A stretch of 64,000 bases of DNA from a candidate division KSB1 bacterium (GCA_034521575.1 JAXHMJ010000001.1:487789-551788); one strand, 5' to 3'. Shown: positions 8,425-17,473, counted from the stretch's first letter. Numbers and translations: made by a program. Notes: generated from the letters alone by a model not told the origin.

Positions 8425-8914
8425 GCCAACTCCCGCCCTGCTGTGCGCGGTACGATGGCATCGAAATAAATATGCAAACAGCGGATCTGCCCGGCATGGC
8501 CGCGAGGTGTCGTATCAATGCCGCGGAACGGCGAACGCACCGCTGTTGAAAGGTGCCGGCTGAACCCCCGCCGTATTCTATTACATAGTCGGAGGGTAAT
8601 TTGTTGATAATTGCAGCAGGAGACGTCCAGGGAGCGCCGGCCTGACCGCGTGGTACCTGGGAACGCCTGCCCGGCAGGTAGACCAGTGCAGGCTGCGAGA
8701 GCGAGACCGCTGCGGCGAGTGCGGCACTGTCCGCACCGAGGGCGCCGCCGGATGCGATCGAGGATCCGGATATGCAGAGCGCCCGGGAAAAGTGGTAAAT
8801 ATTTGAGAGCTCGGATTCTGATAAATGGCGAGAGCCGAAAATTCCGACGTGATCAAATGCGCCGGATATGACGGTTTTGGAAGTGTAAACATTTTGTGGT
8901 TCTGTTTTTTGCAT
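8303..8914 (-). CDS. SLOG/DprA-like Rossmann-fold protein
   Basis: A 203-residue protein of the SLOG (DprA/YspA-like) nucleotide-binding superfamily. It has VGIFGSRHLSESE (the beta1-GSR loop), ASGGALGADSAAL (the GGAxGAD loop), LVYLPG, and a C-terminal GGSWHEIQAA like the GT/SxHxI element of the family. Such proteins in phages and mobile elements are thought to bind nucleotide ligands; DprA relatives load RecA. ATG with AAAGGA upstream. The last 120 bases overlap the start of the neighbouring downstream gene. Exact role unknown. Confidence 0.75.
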   Translation of the reverse strand: MQKTEPQNVYTSKTVISGAFDHVGIFGSRHLSESELSNIYHFSRALCISGSSIASGGALGADSAALAAAVSLSQPALVYLPGRRSQVPRGQAGAPWTSPAAIINKLPSDYVIEYGGGSAGTFQQRCVRRSAALIRHLAAMPGRSAVCIFISMPSYRAQQGGSWHEIQAAQTSGFVLGQSLFVFICSGNSFRAISQCGSTATLF

Positions 8915-8941
8915 GCTTTGTAATCCTTTATGTTATTTAAG

Positions 8942-8969
8942 GAGAGCCTGACCGATTAGCCAGGCTCTC
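8942..8969. other. Hairpin between accessory genes
   Basis: The nine-base arms GAGAGCCTG and CAGGCTCTC enclose an 11-base loop in the gap between two minus-strand genes. No T-tract follows on the minus strand, so it is a weak terminator candidate; mRNA processing or attenuation is possible. Confidence 0.45.
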
Positions 8970-8997
8970 TATAAAAATACTTGGTGTCCGGAGAAAT

Positions 8998-9213
8998 TTA
9001 ATTTGTTAAACTGTATGGAACACAGCGAGCTTTAAATGTTGACATTGCACAGCTTGTCGGATGTACCTTCCATTTTTTAGACCATCTGTCTTTGACGCGT
9101 GTGGCTTGAAGCCAAATTCGATCCCCTTGTATATCAGTGATTGTTCCCACGACCGCCAAATAATGGCTATCTGCCGGCAATTTAAAAACAAGGATTTTAT
9201 CGCCCGGTTTCAT
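8998..9213 (-). CDS. Small conserved accessory protein (71 aa)
   Basis: This begins MKPGDKILVFKLPADSHYLA at an ATG with AAGGAG eight bases upstream, which decides the start against a longer frame from 9291. It is beta-rich, with a KOW/SH3-like feel (VVGTITDIQGDRIWLQATRV), and a basic C-terminus. A broken paralogue lies at 7592-7687 within a duplicated block. The function is unknown. Confidence 0.6.
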   Translation of the reverse strand: MKPGDKILVFKLPADSHYLAVVGTITDIQGDRIWLQATRVKDRWSKKWKVHPTSCAMSTFKARCVPYSLTN

Positions 9214-9229
9214 GGTGTTCTCCTTTCGA

Positions 9230-9532
9230 TTATTTAAAAAACATACCATATTTATCACAATCAATGTATAGCTGACCCGATAGCGGATCAAAAAGATGAG
9301 CTTTGTGCGGAGGTATCCAGACCGGGTAATAGGTTTTATTACCTATATCAAGATCTGTCCGAGTCAACAAGACGCCATGATAATCTATTTTGCAATCAAT
9401 TTTTCCGCTAATGTTACGAAAAATGATTTTTCGTTTGTGGCGTTCTACCCTGCCCTCACAGGCGCCGTCAGGGTCAAAGACAAAATTGACGAATTCATCG
9501 TTTGTTTCAGCATACTTTACACCGTTGATCAT
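9230..9532 (-). CDS. Small conserved accessory protein (100 aa)
   Basis: The intact member of the pair with the pseudogene at 7704-8012. The ATG has GAGGAG upstream. The sequence starts MINGVKYAETNDEFVN and has a charged, beta-rich middle. No motif allows a functional call. It lies 16 bases upstream of the 8998-9213 gene on the same strand and probably shares its transcript. Confidence 0.6.
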   Translation of the reverse strand: MINGVKYAETNDEFVNFVFDPDGACEGRVERHKRKIIFRNISGKIDCKIDYHGVLLTRTDLDIGNKTYYPVWIPPHKAHLFDPLSGQLYIDCDKYGMFFK

Positions 9533-9563
9533 GATGCACTCCTCTTGTTAATAGTTATTGTTA

Positions 9564-9667
9564 TTAGATAAATTCCAGTTGTTCAGAAATTACATTATAA
9601 TAATAAGACCGTTTCCCGGTGTCGATAACCAATTTATTGTCGGAGGCAAAGTACTGTACTTTGTTTT
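9564..9667 (-). pseudogene. C-terminal fragment duplicated from the gene at 8032-8424
   Basis: It reads KVQYFASDNKLVIDTGKRSY and onward to a stop at 9564, matching the C-terminus of the protein at 8032-8424. Similarity ends abruptly at about 9667, 30 bases from the 3' end of the integrase gene. This makes it the truncated edge of the duplicated block. Confidence 0.65.
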
Positions 9668-9697
9668 TTGCATATACTAAAGACCTTTTTTGATAGT

Positions 9698-10741
9698 TCA
9701 GATTATTGATGATGGTTTATCAGGATTCATATCAAGTGGGCTTTTAATTTTTTTTGAATGTGGGCATTCCAGAATTTGAGTATAGATCATCGTGGTTCTT
9801 ACATCACGATGTCCTAAAAGATTCTGAACGGTACGAATGTCATATCCGGCTTTGAGCAAGTGCGTCGCAAAACTATGGCGAAATGTGTGGGGTGTGGCCC
9901 GGCGTGGTATTTGAGCTTTGTTAACCGCAGCCTTGACCGCTTTTTGCACATGCGATTCATGTAGATGATAGCGGCGGCAAGTTTTCGTGTCCGGAATGCG
10001 GGTTAACTGCTTTGCGGGAAAAAAGAACTGCCAGGCCAGTTCTTTGGCGCTGTTTTTGTATTTTAGTTCTACCTGATCGGGCATAAACACACCGGAATAA
10101 TTATTTGACAGGTCCTGCTTGTGCAGTTTTTTAACGCGACGCAAATGCTCCTGCAGATCCGGTATAATTTTTTTGGGCAACAGGACTTTTCTAAATTTGC
10201 GGCCTTTGCCAAATACGGTGAGTGTTCCATTGTCAAAATCAAAATCATGTACACGCAGGTTGATCACTTCGTTTAAACGCAAACCACAACCGTAAAGCAA
10301 CTGGACAATGAGATTAAAAGGATAATTTAAGTTTACAAGAATATCATCAATTTCTTTTCTTGATAATACCGTCGGTGTATATTTTGTACGTTTTGCGTGT
10401 GATATATTATCAAAATGACTGAATTCTTTATCTAATACATGACGAAAAAAGAATAGCAAGGCATTCAATGCCTGATTTTGAGTTGACGCCGAGACTTTTA
10501 CAGAAAGAAATGTGATGAATTGTTTCGCATCATTGGATTCAATGAGCTGCGGTGATTTGCTTTTTACAAAGGCCTGAAATTTATAAATCCATGTTGTATA
10601 GGATTTGAGAGTTCTTGGGGAATATTGACGAATGCGAATTTCTTCAATTAAACGTTTATGCTCATGTTGCCAGTTTTGATCATATGAGCAGGATGTTAAA
10701 GTACCGGACTTTTCAGACTGTGTGTTGTTTGATTTTTGCAT
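9698..10741 (-). CDS. Integron-type integrase (IntI-like tyrosine recombinase)
   Basis: A 347-residue site-specific recombinase. It has a SAM-like N-terminal core-binding domain (IRIRQYSPRTLKSYTTWI), then the catalytic domain with Arg in GCGLRLNEV (about 155), Lys in FGKGRKFR, HTFRH (285-289), LLGHRDV and the Tyr nucleophile in TTMIYTQ. The additional segment AWQFFFPAKQL...RRYHLHESHVQKAVKAAV before HTFRH, together with the C-terminal IKSPLD, is specific to integron integrases. The ATG at 10741 has AAAGGAGA upstream, which decides against a 489-residue reading. No cassette array with clear attC sites was found on either side. It may mobilise the duplicated small genes at its 3' side, as in reversed integrons (inference). 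Confidence 0.88.
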   Translation of the reverse strand: MQKSNNTQSEKSGTLTSCSYDQNWQHEHKRLIEEIRIRQYSPRTLKSYTTWIYKFQAFVKSKSPQLIESNDAKQFITFLSVKVSASTQNQALNALLFFFRHVLDKEFSHFDNISHAKRTKYTPTVLSRKEIDDILVNLNYPFNLIVQLLYGCGLRLNEVINLRVHDFDFDNGTLTVFGKGRKFRKVLLPKKIIPDLQEHLRRVKKLHKQDLSNNYSGVFMPDQVELKYKNSAKELAWQFFFPAKQLTRIPDTKTCRRYHLHESHVQKAVKAAVNKAQIPRRATPHTFRHSFATHLLKAGYDIRTVQNLLGHRDVRTTMIYTQILECPHSKKIKSPLDMNPDKPSSII

Positions 10742-11756
10742 TTTTGATTCTCCTTTTACGGTTTTTGGTTTTTTCTTTTGAAAATTTTTTTGCCAAACCA
10801 GCTGCTTTTCTTTTAAAAATGCGGAGTGATTTTGCAAATGTGCCCGCGCCCGTTCAGCTTGTGTAGGCCGCGCATTCAAGCAAAGTGAGACATTTAATAT
10901 TTTTAAATGACTTTGGGAGAATGCAGAGGCATTTACAAAGAACGGCGCGGCCGGAACAAGCGAAAAAAAGGGCGGGCAGCGGCGTACCGAAGCGACAGTA
11001 TAGATACAGTGTTGAGATATAGCCTGAATGAGAAGGAACGCGGTTGCGGGATGAACCGCGGTAGCCGAGCTGCAGGGGAGCCGCCACCATTTGCAAAAAC
11101 ATGGAGCATTTTTTACCTTTGCCACAGCTGGTTTGGCACATTTAATTTTCATTAAAATTACTGTCAAAGATCAGAATAAAAATAGCGGCAGAAATGGTAC
11201 GATATGAAACATAAGAGGCAAAATAAGCGGGTATGCCGCGGCTAAATGCGTTTTATGTGAAACAACCTGCAACAACAATAAATAAATGCTATAAAGTTCA
11301 TAAAAAACAGTAGATTAGAGAAAGCATTAAAAAATAATGGGTATAAGAACAATAAAAACAATATATAATAAAAAAAGTAAAAGCTCTCAGATGGATTCTA
11401 AGGGTTAAAAATCAGCAAAAAGGTATCAGGGTATGCTTAAAAATAAGCAATTTTACAAAAGTGGGTTATAAAGGGGTTTAAGTATAATAAAAATAGTGGT
11501 TGGTTAATGGGGTTGATAAAGGGGGGTGCAAGGGCTAAAACGAGGGCATTTTTGAGGGGGTGGGTGGGTATAGATTTCAGGATTTGAAGCGGGTGCTTGC
11601 AGCGTAAACAATGATGAAAACCGGCGCTTTCTGCAGTGAATGCTTGATGCGAAAAGAGAGGGGGTAGCGGAAGACAGGTGCCCGCCCTTTGGGTACGTCA
11701 TTGACTATCGGCAAAATAATAAAGGGGCGGGTCGCCTGGCTGGAGCGAGGGGGATA
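10742..11756. other. Noncoding AT-rich stretch upstream of the integrase
   Basis: About 1 kb with no convincing gene on either strand. It is A/T-rich from 11160 to 11460 and G-rich on the plus strand around 11490-11570. It should contain the integrase promoter and possibly an attI site, but no clear core-site pair could be identified by eye. Confidence 0.5.
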
Positions 11757-12640
11757 CTTCCCCCTACAAAAGGGAAATGCCGGTTAGCAATTAAATGGCA
11801 AAGGATGGCTCGATGGTTTCGTTTACAAATGAGTCTTTGATTTTGTCTTTTATGATGTGAAATGATTCGGGGACAAGGCCGTTGTGTGAATTGTTCATGT
11901 CAGATAGGAATGAATTGTTGAGTGGGATTTTTGCCCCTTCAAAAAAGGAAAATGCAGATCAGCAATTAAACAGCAAAGGATGGTACTATGGTTTCGGTTA
12001 CAAATGAGTCTTTGATTTTGTCTTTTAAGATGTGAAAAAATTCGGGGACAAGACCGTTGTGAGAATTGTTCATGTCAGATAGGAATGAATTGTTGAGGGG
12101 GATTTGTGCCCCTTCAAAAAAGGAAAATGCAGATCAGCAATTAAATGGCAAAGAATGGCTCGATGGTTACGTTTACAAATGAGTTTATGATTTTGGTTTT
12201 TATGATGTGGAATGATCCGGGGACAAGACCGTTGTGTGAATTGTTCATGTCAGATACGAATGAATTGTTGGGTGGGATACTTTCCCTTTCAAAAAAGGAA
12301 AATGCAGGCCAGCAATTAAATGGCAAAGGATGGATCTATGGTTTTGCTTACAAATGAGTTTTTGATTTTGTTTTTTATGATGTGGAATGATCCGGGGTCA
12401 AGGCTGTTGTGAGAATTGCTGATGTCAGATAGGAATGAATTGTTGAGGGGGATTACTCCACCTACAAAAAAGGGAAATGCCGGGCAGCAATTAAATGGCA
12501 AAGGATGGGTCGAGGGTTTTGCTTACAAATGAGTTTTTGATTTTGTTTTTTATGATGTAAAAAGATTCGAGATCAAGGCCGCCGTGGGATTTACTGATGA
12601 CGGATAGAAATGAATTGTTCAGGGGATAGTGTTTTGTGTT
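11757..12640. repeat. Five tandem copies of a ~175-bp repeat
   Basis: Units begin near 11757, 11937, 12112, 12288 and 12461. Each contains the blocks CAGCAATTAAATGGCAAAG (variable), TTTACAAATGAGT, TTGATTTTGT, GATGTGRAAWGATYCGGGG and AGATAGGAATGAATTGTTG. Copies differ by scattered substitutions and small indels, so they are old. Minus-strand frames give similar 40-60 residue peptides ending in PSFAI, but none has a convincing ribosome site. The best reading is a noncoding tandem array; a decayed repeated peptide gene is the alternative. Confidence 0.8.
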
Positions 12641-13031
12641 TTTTATTTCTTGATAATAGAAATGACCGAAAAGGGCGAAAGGGTTGTCATTCATTAAACA
12701 CCAGGTCGGTTTTGTGAGCGATAAACCGGCGAATGATTCGAGTAATAAAGCATTTTCACAGATGATACAGAAATTAAATTTTAATTTGATCATAATGAAA
12801 TAAAGACATGGCCGGAAAATATTAATTAAAATAATGGATATTTCAAAGAAGAAACTGAAAAAAGGGGAAAACGGATTTTACCTGAACCCAAACCGGACAT
12901 CACCCAAATCGAGCCGATTGATATTGGACAAATAAAATTGGATGAGTGCCGAATAAGAGAATCCGGAAAAAAGGCATCAACAACGTCACGGCAAAAGATT
13001 GAAACATTGATAGATGGGTGGGGGCGAAAGG

Positions 13032-13091
13032 GGCAAGCGGGCGTTGCACGGTATGGCCATAGGAGGAAAATTGAGAAACAGCCCGCTTGCC
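13032..13091. repeat. Inverted repeat GGCAAGCGGGC
   Basis: GGCAAGCGGGC at 13032-13042 pairs exactly with GCCCGCTTGCC at 13081-13091, forming an 11-bp stem with a 38-base loop. The same word recurs at 13517-13527 and, inverted, at 13742-13751, so it marks the ends of repeated modules in this GC-rich block. Confidence 0.7.
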
Positions 13092-13395
13092 ACACAAACG
13101 GGGACGGGGGGTTTGTTCGCGGCACATCCTACAATGAGCCCCAGCGAGAACGATGGGTGCGGGCGGCGCACGTCCTGAGGCCTTGTGACCTTTTTGTAGT
13201 AGCCTGGTTTTTTCACAGGCTATTACAATCCCTTCCGGGCGGAACAGGTGGCCGAAGCGGCTGCAGGGACCGGGCACCGTGATGCGCATTGGGGGTGTAG
13301 ATGCTAAACATCGTAGCATAATAACCAAGCGAAGAATGCCCGGCCCTGCAGTAAGTGAGGCCACGTGCTGAAGCCCCCCAACATGGCGGACGGAA
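13087..13395. repeat. Long imperfect direct repeat, copy A
   Basis: It pairs with 13746-14055. Both start with a CGCTTGC...ACAC block. Both share a nearly identical core around GGGTGCGGGCGGCGCACGTC (copy A near 13155, copy B near 13817) that continues into a TGA-GCCTTGTGACC block. Both end near CAACATGGCGG or TAACATGGCGG. A small hairpin with a T-rich loop, TAGCCTG/CAGGCTA, lies at 13200-13222. No protein is supported. Confidence 0.65.
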
Positions 13396-13745
13396 CAAGA
13401 GCAGAGTCAGAGCCAACGGGGTTGATGTGTGCGTGACAGGTTCAGGCGGATTTTACTACCGACGCGGCCATGTATATGGGGGATGCTTTGAGCAATACCC
13501 GGGTGGGGGGAAATGCGGCAAGCGGGCGCCCGGGAGACAACGCGCGGTGTGGCCATGGGCAGGGTTACGTCTGGCCACCTGATAGGGTATGCTGCAGGCG
13601 GGTTGGCGCGTTTCGGATTGTCGTTTGTCGGGTGTGTTGGAAGCGTGATGTGGGGTTGATGGTTTGGCATCGATGCCCGCCTGTCTGCATGACCCGCCAG
13701 GTGGCCAGCGGGTAAACGGCAGGGATATAACCAAGACTAACGCCC

Positions 13746-14055
13746 GCTTGCTACACCCAGTGGGAGGGGTTGTTTTTTCGCGGCATGTGTTTTAATGAAC
13801 CCCAGTGAGAACAAAGGGTGCGGGCGGCGCACGTCCTGAAGCCTTGTGACCTGTTGGCGGTGCCCGGCAGGTTGGCCGGAAAAAGGCGCGGTCTGGCCAT
13901 GGGCACGGCCATCCCCTCCAGGCGGAACAGCCCGCCGAATGAGGAGCGGATTGCGTAGCGAGTGATGGTTTGAGAATTTCGAGAGGGACGGAATGAGCGG
14001 AGCAAACGCACCGGAAGCAGGCGGGTTGTGGAGCCCCCTAACATGGCGGGCGGTG
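13746..14055. repeat. Long imperfect direct repeat, copy B
   Basis: The second copy of the module at 13087-13395. The central 40 bases are almost unchanged while the flanks have drifted strongly, the pattern expected of a conserved functional core (RNA structure or binding site) rather than of recent duplication. Confidence 0.65.
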
Positions 14056-14557
14056 AACACCTGGCCTGCATAAATCCCCGGCGCCGACGCTTTACTTGAC
14101 GGCCGGCAATTCAGCGCAGACGCAGCTGGCGCCGCCCTCTGTGCGGGGCAACGCTGTTCGGATTTCGCACGAATTGCAATCGCGGCTCGTTTTTTAGCGA
14201 CGCGGCAAAGAAAAAGGAGTCCGGGGCGCGCGGGTGCACAGAGCGGCGTGGATGGCTTGGCCGGCTTTGTGGTCTGGCGGCTGGATTTGGCGGAGCCAGT
14301 CTGGAATGGCTGTGATCGTGGCAGGTGGTGCGGGCGGTGTTGGTTATGGCGGGCGTGGTTTGCGGTGCGGGCGGATTCGGCCTGGCTGCGATGAGTTTGA
14401 CTGGCGCGCGTGCCGGGCAGGCCAGGAACGCCGCGGTGCGTCGCCGTTTGTTATAAAAGCGGACGCCGAGGGAAGCTTGCGCGCCGCGCTGGTGGCTGGC
14501 GGTCGGGGCTGTGAGACGGTCGGCGCGCAGGGTGAACGAGGCGGCCACCGGTATTGC

Positions 14558-14869
14558 TTATTCAGCCTCTGCCCTTTTTTTGAGTTTTGTCGGTGTGTCC
14601 GATTTATGGCCCTGACGGGTTTTGGGATTAGATTGAACGGGGTTGGGTGTTTCGTCGAGGATTTTGGCGTCATCAATCGCATGTTTACGGTAGATCGGCT
14701 GGATGTCTTGCTCGTCTTTGGGAACCAAGGTAAAGGTTTTTTGCAGGTAAAGTGAAGTCGATTTTGCATCCCGGATGCATCTCGTTTTTTCCGGACAGGG
14801 TTTGCAGTTTTTGTCCTGCCGGGGGCAGTACATGCGGGCGATGATTTTCCAGGCGTCGGTTGCAAACAT
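14558..14869 (-). CDS. Small Cys-containing phage-type protein (103 aa)
   Basis: The ATG at 14869 shares its base with the last base of the upstream stop codon, with AAAGGAGC upstream, so it is translationally coupled to the 14869-15276 gene. The N-terminal part has a Cys cluster (CPRQDKNCKPCPEKTRC) resembling the cluster in its neighbour; the C-terminal half is polar and low-complexity. It may bind metal. The function is unknown. Confidence 0.55.
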   Translation of the reverse strand: MFATDAWKIIARMYCPRQDKNCKPCPEKTRCIRDAKSTSLYLQKTFTLVPKDEQDIQPIYRKHAIDDAKILDETPNPVQSNPKTRQGHKSDTPTKLKKRAEAE

Positions 14870-15276
14870 TATTCGGTGCTCCTTTCTGTGTTGTTTGAGA
14901 TGGGCCGGCGTTCGGGCTCTGTGCCGCCGATGAGGATTTCATAATCAAAGTTAATTAACGCGCCTGCTCTGGCTGAACAATTTGTGCAATATTCGCGGGA
15001 TGAACAGGTTTTGCAGTTCTTTTTAATGTGGTCGCACATTGTGAGGGCGAGTTTATTGACAAAGAACAGATAATGTTTGGCGGAGAGAATGTGTGGGTAA
15101 TATCCCTGTTTGAGAATTTTTGATTTTGGGATAAACGCGAAATTACGGAATAAAGCGTCGTGGGCGGCTCTGGCCATTGCATAACAACGGGGGCGGTCGC
15201 GGCAAGTGCCACACTTTCGCTCCGGGTACAGGCAACGGCATTCTGCTAAAATTAAATAGATTGGCTTTTCGTGCAT
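14869..15276 (-). CDS. Cysteine-rich small protein (135 aa)
   Basis: The ATG has AGAGGA upstream and overlaps the end of the glycosyltransferase gene. Two Cys clusters are visible: CRCLYPERKCGTCRDRPRC near the N-terminus and CDHIKKNCKTCSSREYCTNC near residue 80. They suggest zinc or Fe-S binding. The shared cluster style with the next gene suggests a related pair. The function is unknown. Confidence 0.6.
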   Translation of the reverse strand: MHEKPIYLILAECRCLYPERKCGTCRDRPRCYAMARAAHDALFRNFAFIPKSKILKQGYYPHILSAKHYLFFVNKLALTMCDHIKKNCKTCSSREYCTNCSARAGALINFDYEILIGGTEPERRPISNNTERSTE

Positions 15277-16433
15277 GATTCCTCTGATTTGTTGTTTTTT
15301 GCTTTTGGGTGGATGTTTTTATGGATTTCCAAAATCCGGTTGATAATGGGTTGATTCGATCTATTCCAGGAAAAATGACTGCGTGCATATTCTGACCCTT
15401 GATTTGATAATTTTTTCAGCCGTTCAGAGTTGGATTTGAGTTTTTTCAGGGCTGCTGCCAGATCGTCGGGTGATGGATTGTGAAACGTCTGATCATCAAA
15501 GAAATTCATGAGCCTGAATTCGTCCGGCTTGAATACGACGGGTTTGCCGGGTTTTATTTGTACAGAGTTCGACGATGTGCAAAAGGATTGGAGACCGCCG
15601 GTTTTGGTGACCACCGGGACGCAGCCGCAGGCCATGGCATCGAGCGCCGGCAGGCACCAACCTTCGCCGCGTGTGGGCAGAACAAAGCAGTCACAAGACC
15701 GGTATAATTTCGGGATATCCTCGTCCGGGATCGGATCCTCGATGATTTGAATCGGCGCAAAGTCTTTCACACCCGTATCGGTTTTGGCGCTTTCGACGGC
15801 CTCGCGGATGATCCGGCGGCCGGTTGATTTGTTGACCGCGACAACACTGGAACGGATCAAGAGCCGGACTTTATCTTTCGGTGTGAACGCTTTCATCCAG
15901 GCGCGCAAGAGAATGTCCGGGCCTTTGCGCCACTGCCAGGCGAAAACGGAACAGGCGATGAAATCGTACGCATCCCGATCGAACGCAACCGGTCCGGAGG
16001 ATGAGTAAAGCACAGGGTCCGTGCCTTCCGGCATGTGGTAGACCGGCATCGAATTGTGCAGGTGTTTTCTGAATTGTACAACGTTATCCGGATTCGGAGT
16101 CCATACTTCATCCGCGGTTGAGCATCTTTGGATGACACCGGGATGCATGGATTGGGTTTCGATCATGGTGTAGAGAATCGTGTATCGGCGCTGCTGATAT
16201 ACCGGATGCGGGGGCAGCATGATCAAGCGAATGATCGGGTACCTGGGTTTGAGCTTGATCTTGCGGTAAGGTTCCAGGTCCGGGAACGGCAGCGGTTTTG
16301 TGTTATTGTAGCAAACGAGCCGGACCCGGAAACCGGCGTTGATGAGAGATCGGGCGACGGCGCGGGTGTGAACGGCATAACCCGAATGATCGTGCATGCA
16401 TCCGTACAATTCCAGTTCTACAGAGTTTGACAT
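15252..16433 (-). CDS. GT-B fold glycosyltransferase (GT4-like)
   Basis: A 393-residue retaining-type glycosyltransferase. Its C-terminal Rossmann domain has the E-x7-E region as CFVLPTRGEGWCLPALDAMA, followed by GGLQSF. The N-terminal domain contains a Gly-rich loop (HDHSGYAVHTRAVARSL). ATG with GAGGAA upstream. It lies among minus-strand phage-like genes, so it may decorate virion, cell-surface or lipopolysaccharide sugars (inference). The acceptor is unknown. Confidence 0.85.
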   Translation of the reverse strand: MSNSVELELYGCMHDHSGYAVHTRAVARSLINAGFRVRLVCYNNTKPLPFPDLEPYRKIKLKPRYPIIRLIMLPPHPVYQQRRYTILYTMIETQSMHPGVIQRCSTADEVWTPNPDNVVQFRKHLHNSMPVYHMPEGTDPVLYSSSGPVAFDRDAYDFIACSVFAWQWRKGPDILLRAWMKAFTPKDKVRLLIRSSVVAVNKSTGRRIIREAVESAKTDTGVKDFAPIQIIEDPIPDEDIPKLYRSCDCFVLPTRGEGWCLPALDAMACGCVPVVTKTGGLQSFCTSSNSVQIKPGKPVVFKPDEFRLMNFFDDQTFHNPSPDDLAAALKKLKSNSERLKKLSNQGSEYARSHFSWNRSNQPIINRILEIHKNIHPKAKNNKSEESCTKSQSI

Positions 16434-16462
16434 ATTTAATCATTCCTCGAAATCAGGTTCAT

Positions 16463-16816
16463 TTAATTGTTATTACTGATACTGTCCATTGCCAAAGGTG
16501 TTTGTGCCGTACCATCTGCGCGGCAATTCAATCTTGCCTGCGAAACATTGTTTGATAAAGAAATTATATCCGGGAATATTGTCCCTGATAAAGCCCAAAC
16601 GGGTATAATAGAGCTTTTCGCTTTCAGAGGATCCGACCAGGCGAAACGGGCTTGTTTCATTTTGACGCGGTTCTGCAACTGCGCTTGTGAGGCCTGGCCG
16701 GTGGGTTTGCTCCAGCGGGTGACCGTGGTGTTTTGTTTGTGGGTGCGGTAGGTGATTTTTTTGCCCAGGGTTCCCTGCGCTTTGAGTGAGAATAATGGAG
16801 CTTTTACTTTTGCCAT
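16463..16816 (-). CDS. Phage-associated protein of the MAKVxAPLFSL family (117 aa)
   Basis: It begins MAKVKAPLFSLKAQGTLGKK, the same N-terminal signature as the protein at 20754-21062 and its broken copy at 24390-24703. It is shorter in the shared middle and has a different C-terminus. This family is common in (pro)phage-like regions and often lies near structural or tail genes; its molecular role is not known to me. Three or more divergent members in one island is unusual. Confidence 0.65.
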   Translation of the reverse strand: MAKVKAPLFSLKAQGTLGKKITYRTHKQNTTVTRWSKPTGQASQAQLQNRVKMKQARFAWSDPLKAKSSIIPVWALSGTIFPDIISLSNNVSQARLNCRADGTAQTPLAMDSISNNN

Positions 16817-16877
16817 GGTTTGGAAATCTTTCCGCTACAAAGTTCGAGATATAGTATAAAAAGCTGGTTAACGTGAA

Positions 16878-17438
16878 TCAGATTGTCACTGTGAAAATCA
16901 ATGTATCGCTTTCGCTGCTGATATTTTCCTCGGTATCAATGGCCTGAACGGTGATATAATAGTTGTCCGCCGGTAAAATCAAGTCATAGTGATCGGCCAC
17001 GATTGGACTCTCCGGGAGTCGCTGCCAGCTGGCGTAATCAGTTGACAGGTTGATGAAATAGCCCGCGAGATTATTGAGCGGCCAGCCGTTGTATTTGTTG
17101 GTGACGGCGTCCCAGGATATCTCAATGACTCGTTTTACGGGGTCGGATTCGTCTATGCCTTTGTCCGTGTGTGTGGGGTTTTTGGGGCTATCCGGAGAAA
17201 TGGCGGCGTCTACGACGCAGGTTGTCAGGGATTCGCCTGATGAATTATTGTGCAGATAATTGTGGACACCATGGGCCCAGCGGTGGGCGCGTTGATCAAC
17301 GTGGGCGCTGGTCGGGTCCTGAGCGGGCACGACTTTTCTGCGGCAGATCGTTTGTCCGAACGGATTGCGCTGGAACACAAAGATATTGGAGAATGCTTCA
17401 TAAAAGCCATTCATGAGGGGTTGTGTGACTTTGGGCAT
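16878..17438 (-). CDS. MAKV-family N-terminus fused to a fibronectin-III-like domain
   Basis: The start at 17438 (MPKVTQPLMNGF) has AAGGA eight bases upstream and aligns with the MAKVxAPL starts of its paralogues. A longer in-frame start at 17477 overlaps the previous stop as ATGA and cannot be excluded. The last 90 residues (RVIEISWDAVTN...GYFINLSTD...YYITVQAIDTEENIS) have the strand pattern of an FN3 domain, common in phage tail and adhesion proteins. A surface or structural role is inferred. Confidence 0.6.
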   Translation of the reverse strand: MPKVTQPLMNGFYEAFSNIFVFQRNPFGQTICRRKVVPAQDPTSAHVDQRAHRWAHGVHNYLHNNSSGESLTTCVVDAAISPDSPKNPTHTDKGIDESDPVKRVIEISWDAVTNKYNGWPLNNLAGYFINLSTDYASWQRLPESPIVADHYDLILPADNYYITVQAIDTEENISSESDTLIFTVTI

Positions 17439-17473
17439 GAGACTGGTCCTTGATTTTGGTCGTACAAAGTTCG

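Larger units (their letters stand above)
12641..14557. other. GC-rich noncoding block with long repeats and hairpins
   Basis: From about 12900 to 14550 base composition becomes markedly GC-rich compared with all flanking genes. Frames are open on both strands at once, as GC-rich noncoding DNA gives, and none has family features. It holds two long direct repeats and several inverted repeats, listed separately. A structured RNA, nested small mobile elements or a packaging/origin-like region are possible. No protein gene is supported. Confidence 0.5.

Noticed and set aside
12491..12793. 100-codon minus-strand frame in the tandem repeats
   Set aside because: No ribosome site; the repeated part ending in PSFAI is shared by all units at DNA level, so a noncoding repeat is simpler.
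14111..14548. Pro/Arg-rich 145-codon minus-strand frame in the GC-rich block
   Set aside because: Both strands are open at once and residue composition is that of random GC-rich DNA.
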